Shown here: one piece after another, positions 54,126 to 61,950 of the stretch
How positions within the stretch are numbered: the first letter of the stretch is position 1
Layout of the letters: each line of letters begins with the position of its first letter
Origin: Elstera cyanobacteriorum
GTDB taxonomy: Bacteria; Pseudomonadota; Alphaproteobacteria; Elsterales; Elsteraceae
Length of the DNA stretch: 64,000 bases
Assembly: GCF_002251735.1 (NCBI RefSeq)
Contig: NZ_NOXS01000032.1
Coordinates: 124,001-188,000, forward strand
Reading direction: 5' to 3'
Position numbers and translations under genes: made by a program
The notes under the pieces: model-generated
The model's input: only the letters and a program-made list of their open reading frames with translations
Told to the model about the DNA's origin: nothing
The model's database searches: none

Positions 54126-54857
54126 CTATTTTTGAAACTCTTGAGGCATCTCCCTAAACGGGCAAACATCATCGTCAAAAGGTACATGCCGCCGACGAAA
54201 CTGAGTCCCCTCCACGATCTCCGGCGTGTTGATCCTGTCCATGCGGAAGTGGCGGAAATCGTCGCGGGCGGCGTCCCAGGCCACGAGATACCAGAGGGGC
54301 GTTAGGATCAGAAGGGCCTGGGGTTCGACCTCGCGGATGGTTGTCGCGCCTTTTGCGTCACGGTAGTGGAAGCGCAGAGGGAGCCGTTGAAGAAAAGCTG
54401 TCTCGAAGGCGGGCAGCAGAAGCGGATCAATCATCCCTAGGTTTGAAATATCCTGCTTGGGCGATAGTTGCCCGACATAGAGGCAGTCCAGAAGTCGGCG
54501 CAGGTCGCGCACCTTGTCCGCAGGAAGGGTTCTCTCGATCTTGGCAAGCCCCGCATCAGCCAAATTGGCGAAGGGCAGGGACCGGGCCGCACGCATCGCC
54601 GCAACGCTGATGAGAAGCGCGAACACCTCCGTCACCGTGAGTCGAGCCGTGGTTTGCACCGATTCCGGGTCAAGCTGAAGCCCGCCGCCCCGGCCGGATT
54701 CGGCATGGATGACGAAACCTTGATCGCGCAGCGCACCAATATCGCGCAGCACCGTTCGCCGCGAAGCGCCAACTTCTGCTGCCAAGTCGTTGACGGTCGA
54801 GGTTCCGGTGCGCCGGAGGATACGCACGATCGCATCGTGTCGAAGGCGGATGGTCAT
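54126..54857 (-). CDS. YafY-like HTH/WYL-domain transcriptional regulator
   Basis: The 243-residue protein has an N-terminal winged helix (RHDAIVRILRRTGTSTVNDL, then AAEVGASRRTVLRDIGALRD) and a WYL domain with the signature in LTPLWYLVAWDAARDDF and RHFRMDRI. WYL domains sense nucleic-acid-like or small ligands. The frame extends to 54905, but ATG 54857 lies just inside a palindrome and fits family length. It is divergent from a RidA-like gene at 54943, which is its most likely target; the 23-base palindrome between them would be the operator. Confidence 0.9.
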   Translation of the reverse strand: MTIRLRHDAIVRILRRTGTSTVNDLAAEVGASRRTVLRDIGALRDQGFVIHAESGRGGGLQLDPESVQTTARLTVTEVFALLISVAAMRAARSLPFANLADAGLAKIERTLPADKVRDLRRLLDCLYVGQLSPKQDISNLGMIDPLLLPAFETAFLQRLPLRFHYRDAKGATTIREVEPQALLILTPLWYLVAWDAARDDFRHFRMDRINTPEIVEGTQFRRRHVPFDDDVCPFREMPQEFQK

Positions 54858-54877
54858 TGATCCGAACCCTAGCTCTT

Positions 54878-54900
54878 TTGGTGCCAAGTTATGGCACCAA
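54878..54900. promoter_or_regulatory. Perfect palindrome, likely WYL-regulator operator
   Basis: Arms TTGGTGCCA (54878-54886) and TGGCACCAA (54892-54900) are perfectly complementary around a 5-base spacer AGTTA. The site lies between the divergent regulator and RidA-like genes, 21 bases from the regulator start and 42 bases before the RidA-like ATG. Confidence 0.75.
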
Positions 54901-54942
54901 TTCACGGTACTCGGGTCGGGCTAACGCAACAAGGAGCGGACC

Positions 54943-55377
54943 ATGACGCCTCAAAACCAAACACCTATCGCCCGCGCAACGCCGGTCATCGTCAACCCTT
55001 CCCACCTGCATGACCCGACGCCGAATGGTTACAGCACAGCGGTAATCGCCCCTGCTTCTGGCCGGTTGGCATTTATCTCAGGACAAGGCGGACAAGACCA
55101 GACCGGGGCTCTCTCGTCCGATTTCGGCGAACAGGTGACGCAAGCTTACGCGAACCTCGCTGCTGTGATCGACGCGCTCGGCGCGCGCCGGGATCAAGTG
55201 TTGAAACTAACGGTTTTCGTGGTGGACCATGATATGGCGAAGTTAGGGGCGCTGACCGAGGCCGTGACGCGGATGTTCGGCGGCAAACTGCCGGCACAGA
55301 CGTTGGTTCCCGTGCCAAAACTCGCCATCGACCCGATGCTTTTTGAGGTTGAGGCGGTGGTTCTTTTGGATTGTTAA
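54943..55377 (+). CDS. RidA-family protein lacking the catalytic arginine
   Basis: The 144-residue product has the YjgF/RidA fold pattern, including GRLAFISGQGGQDQTGALS, QAYANLAAVIDALGARRDQV, LTVFVVDHD and IDPMLFEVEAVVLL. RidA enzymes deaminate reactive imines, with an arginine in a PAR motif holding the substrate carboxylate. Here that position reads PAQ (Gln119), so this is probably one of the Rid subfamilies without deaminase activity. It has an AAGGAG ribosome site seven bases from ATG 54943, and its expression is presumably controlled by the divergent WYL regulator. Confidence 0.88.
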   Translation: MTPQNQTPIARATPVIVNPSHLHDPTPNGYSTAVIAPASGRLAFISGQGGQDQTGALSSDFGEQVTQAYANLAAVIDALGARRDQVLKLTVFVVDHDMAKLGALTEAVTRMFGGKLPAQTLVPVPKLAIDPMLFEVEAVVLLDC

Positions 55378-55436
55378 CGCCCATCACGCTTGGGTGCGGG
55401 CGCGCAGGATGCGCCCCATCCAAACGAGCCGACTAA

Positions 55437-56273
55437 CTATTCCGCTGCGTCCCGCTTCGCCGCCTGCCACAGCACTTCCATCTCCTCAAGGCTAGCGGCC
55501 TCCACCGACCGGCCCTCCGCCCGCAGGGCCGCCTCGATGAAGCGGAAGCGCTTATCAAACTTGGCATTGGTGCCGCGCAAAGCCGCCTCGGGATCGACGT
55601 TCAAATGCCGGGCGAGGTTGACGGCGCAGAAGAGGATATCGCCCAACTCCTCCTCCAGCCGCGCGGCATCGCGGGTGGGGGCGGTGAATTCGGCTTCGAA
55701 CTCCGCCAGTTCCTCGCGCAGCTTGTCGAACACATCCTTGGGATCGGTCCAATCGAAGCCAACGCGCGCGGCGCGCTTTTGCAGTTTCAGGGCGCGCAGC
55801 AAGGCGGGCAGGGCGAGGGCGACATCGTCCAGCACACTCTCGGCCTTGCCTTTGGCGGCGCGTTCCTCGGCCTTGATGACCTCCCAGGCCGCCACCTGCC
55901 CGTCGCTGTCGCGGCCATCGGCCTGGGCGAAAACATGGGGGTGACGGCGGATCATCTTGGTGCTGATCGCCTCCGCTACATCGGCGAAGGTGAAGCCGCC
56001 CGCGTCCTGGGCGATTTGCGCTTGGAAGACCACCTGCAGTAGTAGGTCGCCCAACTCCTCCTTCAGCGCCTGCGGGTCGCCTTGGTTCACCGCCTCGGAG
56101 ACCTCATAGGCTTCCTCGATGGTATAGGGCGCAATGGTGGCGTGGGTTTGCTCTAAATCCCACGGGCAGCCGCCCTCTGGGGAACGGAGGCGCGCCATAA
56201 TCGCCAGCAGGCGCTGCATCGGATCGGCATGATCGGGGGGAGGGGGGAGGGCGGCCCCGGCGGGGGCGGTCAT
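55437..56273 (-). CDS. mazG: Nucleoside triphosphate pyrophosphohydrolase MazG
   Basis: MazG hydrolyses nucleoside triphosphates to monophosphates and pyrophosphate. The 278-residue protein has two MazG domains. The first has MARLRSPEGGCPWDLEQTH with YTIEEAYEVSEAV, and EELGDLLLQVVFQA with the EExxD pattern. The second has LEEELGDILFCAVNLAR and RFIEAALRAEGR. It has a longer N-terminus than E. coli MazG. Its ATG overlaps the stop of the phosphatase gene upstream by four bases. No mazEF toxin genes are nearby. Confidence 0.95.
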   Translation of the reverse strand: MTAPAGAALPPPPDHADPMQRLLAIMARLRSPEGGCPWDLEQTHATIAPYTIEEAYEVSEAVNQGDPQALKEELGDLLLQVVFQAQIAQDAGGFTFADVAEAISTKMIRRHPHVFAQADGRDSDGQVAAWEVIKAEERAAKGKAESVLDDVALALPALLRALKLQKRAARVGFDWTDPKDVFDKLREELAEFEAEFTAPTRDAARLEEELGDILFCAVNLARHLNVDPEAALRGTNAKFDKRFRFIEAALRAEGRSVEAASLEEMEVLWQAAKRDAAE

Positions 56274-56905
56274 GCTGCCACCTCTGCCGGGGCCTCGGTC
56301 GCCACCCGCTCCAACCGGCCCTCGGTCAGCACATAGAAGGCATCCTGGGGCCGGTCCTGGGCGAACATCGCGGCAAGGTCGAGCCCCTGATACAGACCGC
56401 GCAAAATAATCCCGGAAATCCCGTGGGAAACGACGATATGCGGTGCCTTAACGGCGGCATGCTCCGCCAGCCAATCGCGCAGGCGGGGGATCGCGCCCGC
56501 ATCGCCCTCGCCGCCCGGCGCGGTTCGGAACAAATCGACAACATCAAGCTGCTGGCGGTCGGCGGGCAGGGTAGCGCGCACCTTGTGCCAGTCGAGACCT
56601 TCCCACGCGCCCGCCGTCATTTCCTTCAGGCGCGGATCGATGCGATGGCGGAGGGTATACCCGCCCGGCCCGCGCGTTAGTTCCGCCGCAAGACGCGCCG
56701 CCGTCTCCCGCGTCCGCCCGAGCGGGCTGATTTGCAGCGTGACCGGGCCGGGGGCGGGGAAGCGTTCCGCCAAATAGGCCCGCGCCGCCACGCCCATCGC
56801 CGTCGCCTGCGCCCGCCCCAGCGCCGTCAAGGGCGAATCGCCGCTGCCTTGAATGCGCAGCACTTTGTTCCATTCGGTCTGACCGTGGCGAAACAGCAAA
56901 ATCAA
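56270..56905 (-). CDS. Histidine phosphatase family protein
   Basis: The 211-residue protein is a phosphoglycerate-mutase-like phosphatase. The phospho-acceptor His lies in LFRHGQTEWN (residues 4-13), followed by GSGDSPLTALGRAQA, the second Arg in SPLGRTRETA, the Glu region KEMTAGAWEG and the second His in VVSHGISG. The substrate is unknown. It overlaps mazG by four bases and is itself overlapped by the VOC gene upstream, so VOC-phosphatase-mazG form a coupled trio. Confidence 0.92.
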   Translation of the reverse strand: MILLFRHGQTEWNKVLRIQGSGDSPLTALGRAQATAMGVAARAYLAERFPAPGPVTLQISPLGRTRETAARLAAELTRGPGGYTLRHRIDPRLKEMTAGAWEGLDWHKVRATLPADRQQLDVVDLFRTAPGGEGDAGAIPRLRDWLAEHAAVKAPHIVVSHGISGIILRGLYQGLDLAAMFAQDRPQDAFYVLTEGRLERVATEAPAEVAA

Positions 56906-57267
56906 GGCTCAACCTCCTCCGGGGCGCATCCGAACCGCAGCAGAACGCCGCTGGGGTCGTGAATGTAGAATTCTTTCATACCCCAGGGCCGGGTTTCAAA
57001 TGCCGAAAGCCGGGGGACGCCCCGCGCCGCATACTCGGCATAGAGCGCCACCACCTGCCCGCCGCGAATATAGCAGGAGGTGTTTTCGGCAAGGTGACGA
57101 TCCGGCGTCGGCCAGAAATGGAGTTCCATCCCGCCGCGCCGAACGATCAGATAGGTTTCGTCGCTATAAACGATCTCGCTGAACCCAAGCAGATCGGCAT
57201 AAAAGGCCCGCGCCTCGGCAAGATCGCGCGCGGGCAGAACGGGCAAGCAAAGGGCGGTATCGGTCAT
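56902..57267 (-). CDS. VOC-family (glyoxalase/bleomycin-resistance-like) protein
   Basis: The 121-residue protein has the paired beta-alpha-beta-beta-beta modules of the vicinal-oxygen-chelate fold. It shows PVLPARDLAEARAFYADLLG at the start, YLIVRRGGMELHFWP in the middle, and KEFYIHDPSGVLLRFG near the end. The metal positions are partly replaced, as in bleomycin-binding proteins, so it may be a binding protein rather than an enzyme. Its stop overlaps the start of the phosphatase gene by four bases. It lies 33 bases downstream of the LysR gene on the same strand. Confidence 0.85.
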   Translation of the reverse strand: MTDTALCLPVLPARDLAEARAFYADLLGFSEIVYSDETYLIVRRGGMELHFWPTPDRHLAENTSCYIRGGQVVALYAEYAARGVPRLSAFETRPWGMKEFYIHDPSGVLLRFGCAPEEVEP

Positions 57268-57300
57268 CGGTAACCTCGAAACGGGGAGCGGTTGGCGGCG

Positions 57301-58185
57301 CTAAGGCTCTGACGCAAGAGCATCCTGCTTGCTCTCTAGCAGAATACTCGACAAGGCCAAAATCTTGGCCTGTGGCGCATCCTTTCGCCACGCCAGTCTG
57401 ATCTTCACGTGTCCGAACTTCGGGCGCAACTTGTGCACGCTCAGCCGGTCGCGCTCGGTATAGGTATCGAGCACGCAGTGAGGGATTAACGCCACCCCCA
57501 TGCCAACGGCGACACAGCCAAGAATCAGATGGTACGAGCCGACTTCGACGATCCGCTCCGGCACGGCATGGTCGCGGGCAAACCAGTCTTCAAGGCGTTT
57601 GCGGTGCGGGCACCCCGGATGAAACGCCAGAATGGACTTTGATTGCAGGTCTTTGGGAGAAGATATGCTGGGATGTTTTGCCTCGGCGACGATAACAAGC
57701 TCCTCGTCGTAAATGATCGTCGTTGAGAGCCTTCGGTCAGAGACGGGGTCGGGGATCAGGGCGGCATCAAGCTCGGAAGCAAGAACCCGATTGACCAAAT
57801 CGTGGGGATCTCCCGAATAAAGCTCCAAAGCCACGTCGGGATATTGCTCGTGGAAGCGGCCGAGCGGTTTCGGCAGGCGGACCGCCGCTGTGCTTTCCAT
57901 AGCCCCAATCCGCAAGATGCCCGTCGGCTTGTCGCTCTGCACCGCGCTCACCGCTTCCTGGGATAACGCTACAAGGCGCTCGGCGTAGCCAACCAAAAGA
58001 TGACCCGATGGCGATAACTGCAAGCGCCTCCCGTCGCGGACAAAGAGCTTCACGCCCAGTTTTTCCTCCAGAACCTGAATCCGTGCGGTAACGCTTGACT
58101 GCGCCCGGTGCAGGACTTCTGACGCGCGCACAATCCCGCCCGCCCGAACCACGGCCAGAAATATCCGCAGGTCCGAAAGCTCCAT
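57301..58185 (-). CDS. LysR-family transcriptional regulator
   Basis: The 294-residue protein begins with an HTH domain (MELSDLRIFLAVVRAGGIVR with ASEVLHRAQSSVTARIQVLE). A typical effector-binding domain follows, with GILRIGAMESTAAVRLP and later LIGCVAVGMGVALIP-like sequence. The first recognition helix has the sequence pattern found in regulators of the CysB/PutA type. It is divergent from the EamA transporter at 58316, with a palindrome near its start, so the transporter is its probable target. The VOC-phosphatase-mazG set follows on the same strand. Confidence 0.92.
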   Translation of the reverse strand: MELSDLRIFLAVVRAGGIVRASEVLHRAQSSVTARIQVLEEKLGVKLFVRDGRRLQLSPSGHLLVGYAERLVALSQEAVSAVQSDKPTGILRIGAMESTAAVRLPKPLGRFHEQYPDVALELYSGDPHDLVNRVLASELDAALIPDPVSDRRLSTTIIYDEELVIVAEAKHPSISSPKDLQSKSILAFHPGCPHRKRLEDWFARDHAVPERIVEVGSYHLILGCVAVGMGVALIPHCVLDTYTERDRLSVHKLRPKFGHVKIRLAWRKDAPQAKILALSSILLESKQDALASEP

Positions 58186-58202
58186 AAAAGCATCTCCTTT
58201 TC

Positions 58203-58213
58203 CGAACGGTTCG
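58203..58213. promoter_or_regulatory. Short palindrome between LysR and transporter genes
   Basis: CGAAC and GTTCG flank a central G, making an 11-base palindrome 17 bases upstream of the LysR start and about 100 bases from the transporter start. It could be part of a LysR operator. The surrounding sequence is AT-rich, as expected for a promoter region. Confidence 0.35.
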
Positions 58214-58315
58214 TTCTCAATAAGTCATTTTTTTCGATTTTTCATTTTCGCTAGAATTCCCGCCCGATGCAATTGAACCAACTGAACAAACGATAAAAAT
58301 CGGAGTGGCCTGAGC

Positions 58316-59242
58316 ATGTCAGCAAGATCAATTCAAGATGCGGGGCCCGCCGACCGTCGGCGGGCCGGGATAGGGGTGCTGTGTGGTCTCGCCGTAGCCT
58401 TGATCTGGTCGGGTTGGTCGGTTGCGACCCGGTTTGCGGTAACGACCAGTCTTGGCCCCTACGATGTAACGTTCCTGCGCTTCGGTATATCGGCGCTGCT
58501 GCTGTGGCCCATCCTTGTCCGAAAAGGCCTCGGCCTTCAGCAGATCGGCATCGTTCGGCTAGGGGTGATGGTGCTCGGTGCCGGGGTTCCGTTCATGTTG
58601 CTCAGTTCGACGGGGATGCAGTTCGCCCCGGCTTCCCACGTCGCGACGCTGATGATCGGCACAATGCCAATCTCGGTGGCGTTGCTGTCCGGGCTTTTAT
58701 TTGGCGAAAGGTTCACCCGCCAGCAGTTGGGGGGCATGGGTATCGTCATCACCGGGGTGATCTGCATTGGCGGATACGCGTTGATCATAAATCGCGCAGC
58801 CGGGGAGTGGCGCGGCGATCTTTTGTTTCTTTTGGCCGGCCTGTTCTTCGCCGGTTTCACCGTGGCGCAGCGGCGGTCGGGCGTTAGCCCGTGGCATGCG
58901 ACGGCGTTGGTGAACTGTCTTTCGGCGATGCTTTTCACGCCGATCTATTTTCTTTGGCTGAAACCGAACATCTTCACCGCACCCTCGGCAGAGGTCGGCT
59001 TTCAGGTCGTCGCGCAAGGGGTCGTGGTCGCGATTCTTGGAATGTATTTCTACTCGGAAGCCGTTCGCCGTTTGGGGGCGCCTCGAGCGGCGATCTTCGG
59101 CGCACTCGCGCCAGCCCTTGCGGTGCTGATCGGTATGGTCGTTCTTAAAGAGATCCCTGCAGGGTTGACGCTCGTCGGTATCGGGTTGGTCATGGGCGGT
59201 GTCGGGCTTGTTGTCACCGGAGCGCGCCACGCTAAAGCTTGA
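58316..59242 (+). CDS. EamA/DMT-family transporter
   Basis: The 308-residue protein has ten predicted membrane helices in two EamA repeats of about 140 residues each. Helix segments such as GIGVLCGLAVALIWSGWSVA, then FGISALLLWPILV, and in the second half VVAILGMYFYSEAVRRLGAP with ALAPALAVLIGMVVL, are typical of drug/metabolite exporters. Substrate unknown; possibly an amino acid or a toxic metabolite. An AGTGGCCTGAGC leader precedes ATG 58316, without a strong ribosome site. It is probably regulated by the divergent LysR protein. Confidence 0.9.
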   Translation: MSARSIQDAGPADRRRAGIGVLCGLAVALIWSGWSVATRFAVTTSLGPYDVTFLRFGISALLLWPILVRKGLGLQQIGIVRLGVMVLGAGVPFMLLSSTGMQFAPASHVATLMIGTMPISVALLSGLLFGERFTRQQLGGMGIVITGVICIGGYALIINRAAGEWRGDLLFLLAGLFFAGFTVAQRRSGVSPWHATALVNCLSAMLFTPIYFLWLKPNIFTAPSAEVGFQVVAQGVVVAILGMYFYSEAVRRLGAPRAAIFGALAPALAVLIGMVVLKEIPAGLTLVGIGLVMGGVGLVVTGARHAKA

Positions 59243-59350
59243 GGGGGCAAGCTAGATGGTTCGGCGGCGGCTCTTCGCCGTCGCCCAAACAAGGGGTGCG
59301 GCGTCAGGACAACCAATTTGCGCTGAAAGTAGGGTGGATTTTGCAAACCC

Positions 59351-59386
59351 TCAAATGTCGCATAATGTATATTATGTCGCATTTGA
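59351..59386. other. 36-base imperfect palindrome with an internal direct repeat
   Basis: TCAAATG and CATAAT on the left mirror ATTATG and CATTTGA on the right around GTAT. The two TCG triplets inside are not mirrored, so a 9-base direct repeat ATGTCGCAT (59355-59363 and 59374-59382) overlaps the inverted arms. It lies in the gap between two convergent genes, where no promoter is needed. It may be a double regulator site left from a lost gene, or a hairpin. Confidence 0.6.
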
Positions 59387-59454
59387 ATGGAATTTTCTGA
59401 ACCCGTCAACGCTGAGGCTTTCTCGCTCCTGTGACCCTGGACCCGCCATCGCTA

Positions 59455-61164
59455 TCAAACAGCGTCTCCCGTGCTTTGGTTCACGGGCTTGTTGGGCGCT
59501 AGAATCGGTGCGAGCGATTCGGCGATACCGGTAATGCCAGCATTCGATAGGCCAGCGTCTTTCATCACGGCATCGATGATCGGCTTTGCGACCTGGTATT
59601 GCAGGGCTGAATTCATCACTTGCTCGGGGAATGTTGCCCCGCTGCTTCCCGGCGCGGCGGTCGTCCCGGTCCCATCGCTCCCCAAGCCTGTAACCTGAAC
59701 GATGCGGATCGATTCGATCTGCTCCATCGGCTTCACGGCCTTTTCCAGAATGGCCGGAAGCTGCTGTAACAACAAGGTGCGGACCTGAAGATCGATCTGC
59801 GCCGCAGACAGCGTGTTGAGCGCGGCGTTGAGGGCCCGGCGGCCTTCGGCTTCGGCAAGCGCGGCCTCCTGCCGGGCTTTCGCTTCGATGGTGATCGCGT
59901 CGGCACGATCCAGCGCCGCCTCTTTTTCCGCTGCCGCCGAAACGCGCACGGAAATGGCATTTTGTTCGGCCAGCTTCTCGGCCTCGATCAATTGGATTGA
60001 TTTTTCGCGTTCCGCAGAGGCGATTTCGCGGGCCGTTGTCACCGCTTCCTCGGCCTTGGCGGCCTCCGCCCGGGCAAGGTTCGCCGCCGCCTCGGCCTCG
60101 GACTGATCGCGCGATTTATGGGAAATGGCGATTTGCGTATTCTGCCGCGCGATTTCGACTTCCTTGCGCTGTTCGGCGGTCAAAACCTGAGTATTGCGCT
60201 CCACATCAATCTCTTGCGTGCGGATCGCTAGGTTTTTATCGATTTCCGCCGCCTTGACCTGGCGTTCGGCCTCGATCCGTTTTTGGCTGATCTGCCGGTC
60301 AGCCTCCACTTTGACCGCTTCAGCCTCAAGGTTGCGGTTGGCTTGCTGGGTGGCGATCAGGGCCATTTGTTCGGCGCGGGCAGTTTCGATTTCGCGCTGT
60401 TGGCTCAGTTGCGCAAATTCTTGGTCTTTCTCGATGGCGAGTTTTTGGCGCGTGGCGTCGAGATTCTTAGCCCGCACCTGCATTTCCGTATCTTGCTCGA
60501 CATCATTGCGCTGCTTGCGCCGCGCCTCGGTCTGTTCGGTGAGACGGGTCAAGCCTTCCGCATCGAAGGCGTTGTTTGGATTGAAGAATTGCTTATCGGT
60601 CTGGTCTAAGCTGGTCAGCGATACCGACTCGAGTTCCAGGCCGTTTTTCTCCAGATCTTCGGCAACGGCATTTTGCACCGCTTGAACGAAATCGCGACGC
60701 TTGTCCTGCAATTCCTGGATGGTCATGGTGGCTGCGGTCGCCCGCAAGGAATCGACGAATTTATCTTCGACCAAGGTGCGCAGCTCGTCGGGGCTTAATG
60801 TCCGGGCCCCGAGCGTCTGGGCCGCCGTACTCACCGCTTCTTCAGTTTGCTTGACGCGAACGAAAAACCCAACGTTCACATCCACACGCATGCGGTCGCG
60901 GGTGATCAAGCTCTCACGCTCGCGTCGATGCACCTCGAGCTTCAAGGTGTTCATATTGACGTGAATAAGCTCATGGAACACGGGCAGGATGATCGCCCCA
61001 CCGTCCATGATCACCTTTTGCCCGCCCAACCCCGTGCGCACGAAAGCGAGCTGCTTTGTCGCCCGGCGGTATAACCGCGCCAGCACCAACCCGATCCCGA
61101 TGAGCGCAATCAGCGGAATCACCGCAAGGATGGTCAGGTCCGAAAACAGAATTTTCTCGAGCAC
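59455..61164 (-). CDS. yqiK: Flotillin-like SPFH/Band 7 protein (YqiK type)
   Basis: The 569-residue protein has one N-terminal membrane helix (about residues 10-30). An SPFH domain follows (about 35-230, with RTGLGGQKVIMDGGAIILP and ESLITRDRMRVDVNVGFFVRV). Then comes a long Glu/Ala/Lys-rich coiled coil (about 230-460, with repeated ARAE/EAEA pattern), and a C-terminal conserved tail. This is the layout of bacterial flotillin YqiK, which forms membrane microdomain scaffolds. It is 24 bases downstream of the YqiJ-like gene, as in E. coli, where the two are paired. Confidence 0.93.
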   Translation of the reverse strand: MLEKILFSDLTILAVIPLIALIGIGLVLARLYRRATKQLAFVRTGLGGQKVIMDGGAIILPVFHELIHVNMNTLKLEVHRRERESLITRDRMRVDVNVGFFVRVKQTEEAVSTAAQTLGARTLSPDELRTLVEDKFVDSLRATAATMTIQELQDKRRDFVQAVQNAVAEDLEKNGLELESVSLTSLDQTDKQFFNPNNAFDAEGLTRLTEQTEARRKQRNDVEQDTEMQVRAKNLDATRQKLAIEKDQEFAQLSQQREIETARAEQMALIATQQANRNLEAEAVKVEADRQISQKRIEAERQVKAAEIDKNLAIRTQEIDVERNTQVLTAEQRKEVEIARQNTQIAISHKSRDQSEAEAAANLARAEAAKAEEAVTTAREIASAEREKSIQLIEAEKLAEQNAISVRVSAAAEKEAALDRADAITIEAKARQEAALAEAEGRRALNAALNTLSAAQIDLQVRTLLLQQLPAILEKAVKPMEQIESIRIVQVTGLGSDGTGTTAAPGSSGATFPEQVMNSALQYQVAKPIIDAVMKDAGLSNAGITGIAESLAPILAPNKPVNQSTGDAV

Positions 61165-61188
61165 GGGGGTTCTCCAAGAACGATGGGG

Positions 61189-61836
61189 TTAGGAGAGCGG
61201 GGGTTTAATGAAGGCCGCAGCGGCTTGCGGATCACGGATGGCGCGATAAAACGCGCCCTGTTTATGAACGATGATAATCGGCGTGCCGATGGCGAATTCT
61301 TCGCCCTCGCGATCCGGTTCAACCATCAGATAGTGCATACGGTTATGATGGTCCCTCACCTGGGCTTGGGCGGCAAAGCCCGACCGTGCACTTCCGCCAG
61401 AAATCACCCCGCCCCGCCCGATGAAGCTTGCGTCACTGACAGCGCTCGTTTCGTCCCGTGGGAAAAACCGCCCCAAGGAAGCCCCGAATAACCGCATGCT
61501 CAGAATGCCAAACGGCAGGGCGGCGAGGCTGGCCAGCAGCGCCGGAAGATAGGCGTCAGCCACGCCGACGCTAACCTGCTGAAGTGCGTATCCTCCGACC
61601 GAAAACCCCGTGAGGAACAGCATCAGCAGGACCAAGGCGGGCACTTGACCGATATGCAGCCACGCGAGCGCATCCCCCCACAGCCCATGACCACTACCAT
61701 CGGGAATCAGATCGTCTAGCACCGCCGAGAGATTCTGGGCGAAGAGCAGACCGACCAGTTCAACGATCACAAGCCCAATGAGCAAAAATGCGGCCACCCC
61801 GAAAGGGGCTGTTGCGGTCGCGGTGAAAAATCCCAT
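61189..61836 (-). CDS. yqiJ: YqiJ-like membrane protein (OB-fold, NfeD relative)
   Basis: The 215-residue protein has three to four membrane helices (around residues 8-30, 60-80 and 95-120). A C-terminal OB-fold-like domain follows (about 140-205, with FIGRGGVISGGSARSGFAAQ and VRDHHNRMHYLMVEP). This is the YqiJ/NfeD layout that partners flotillins. The ATG at 61836 gives a normal N-terminus, whereas a start at 61869 does not. A TATAAT box on the minus strand (61877-61872) and an ACTTC-TT-GAAGT inverted repeat (61897-61908) lie upstream and probably drive the yqiJ-yqiK pair. Confidence 0.85.
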   Translation of the reverse strand: MGFFTATATAPFGVAAFLLIGLVIVELVGLLFAQNLSAVLDDLIPDGSGHGLWGDALAWLHIGQVPALVLLMLFLTGFSVGGYALQQVSVGVADAYLPALLASLAALPFGILSMRLFGASLGRFFPRDETSAVSDASFIGRGGVISGGSARSGFAAQAQVRDHHNRMHYLMVEPDREGEEFAIGTPIIIVHKQGAFYRAIRDPQAAAAFIKPPLS

Positions 61837-61871
61837 GGGCAGTTCCCTAAGGTCGGCACAGACGCGCAACG

Positions 61872-61908
61872 ATTATAAGCGGTTTGCCCGGCTCAGACTT
61901 CTTGAAGT
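61872..61908 (-). promoter_or_regulatory. Promoter region of yqiJ-yqiK with inverted repeat
   Basis: A perfect TATAAT (minus strand, 61877-61872) lies 35 bases before the yqiJ start. An inverted repeat of ACTTC and GAAGT with a two-base centre (61897-61908) covers the position where a -35 element would be. No good -35 sequence is present, so an activator is likely. Confidence 0.5.
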
Positions 61909-61950
61909 TGTGTCATACACATCAAAAAGACGCGGCCCCCTCATCCCCCT

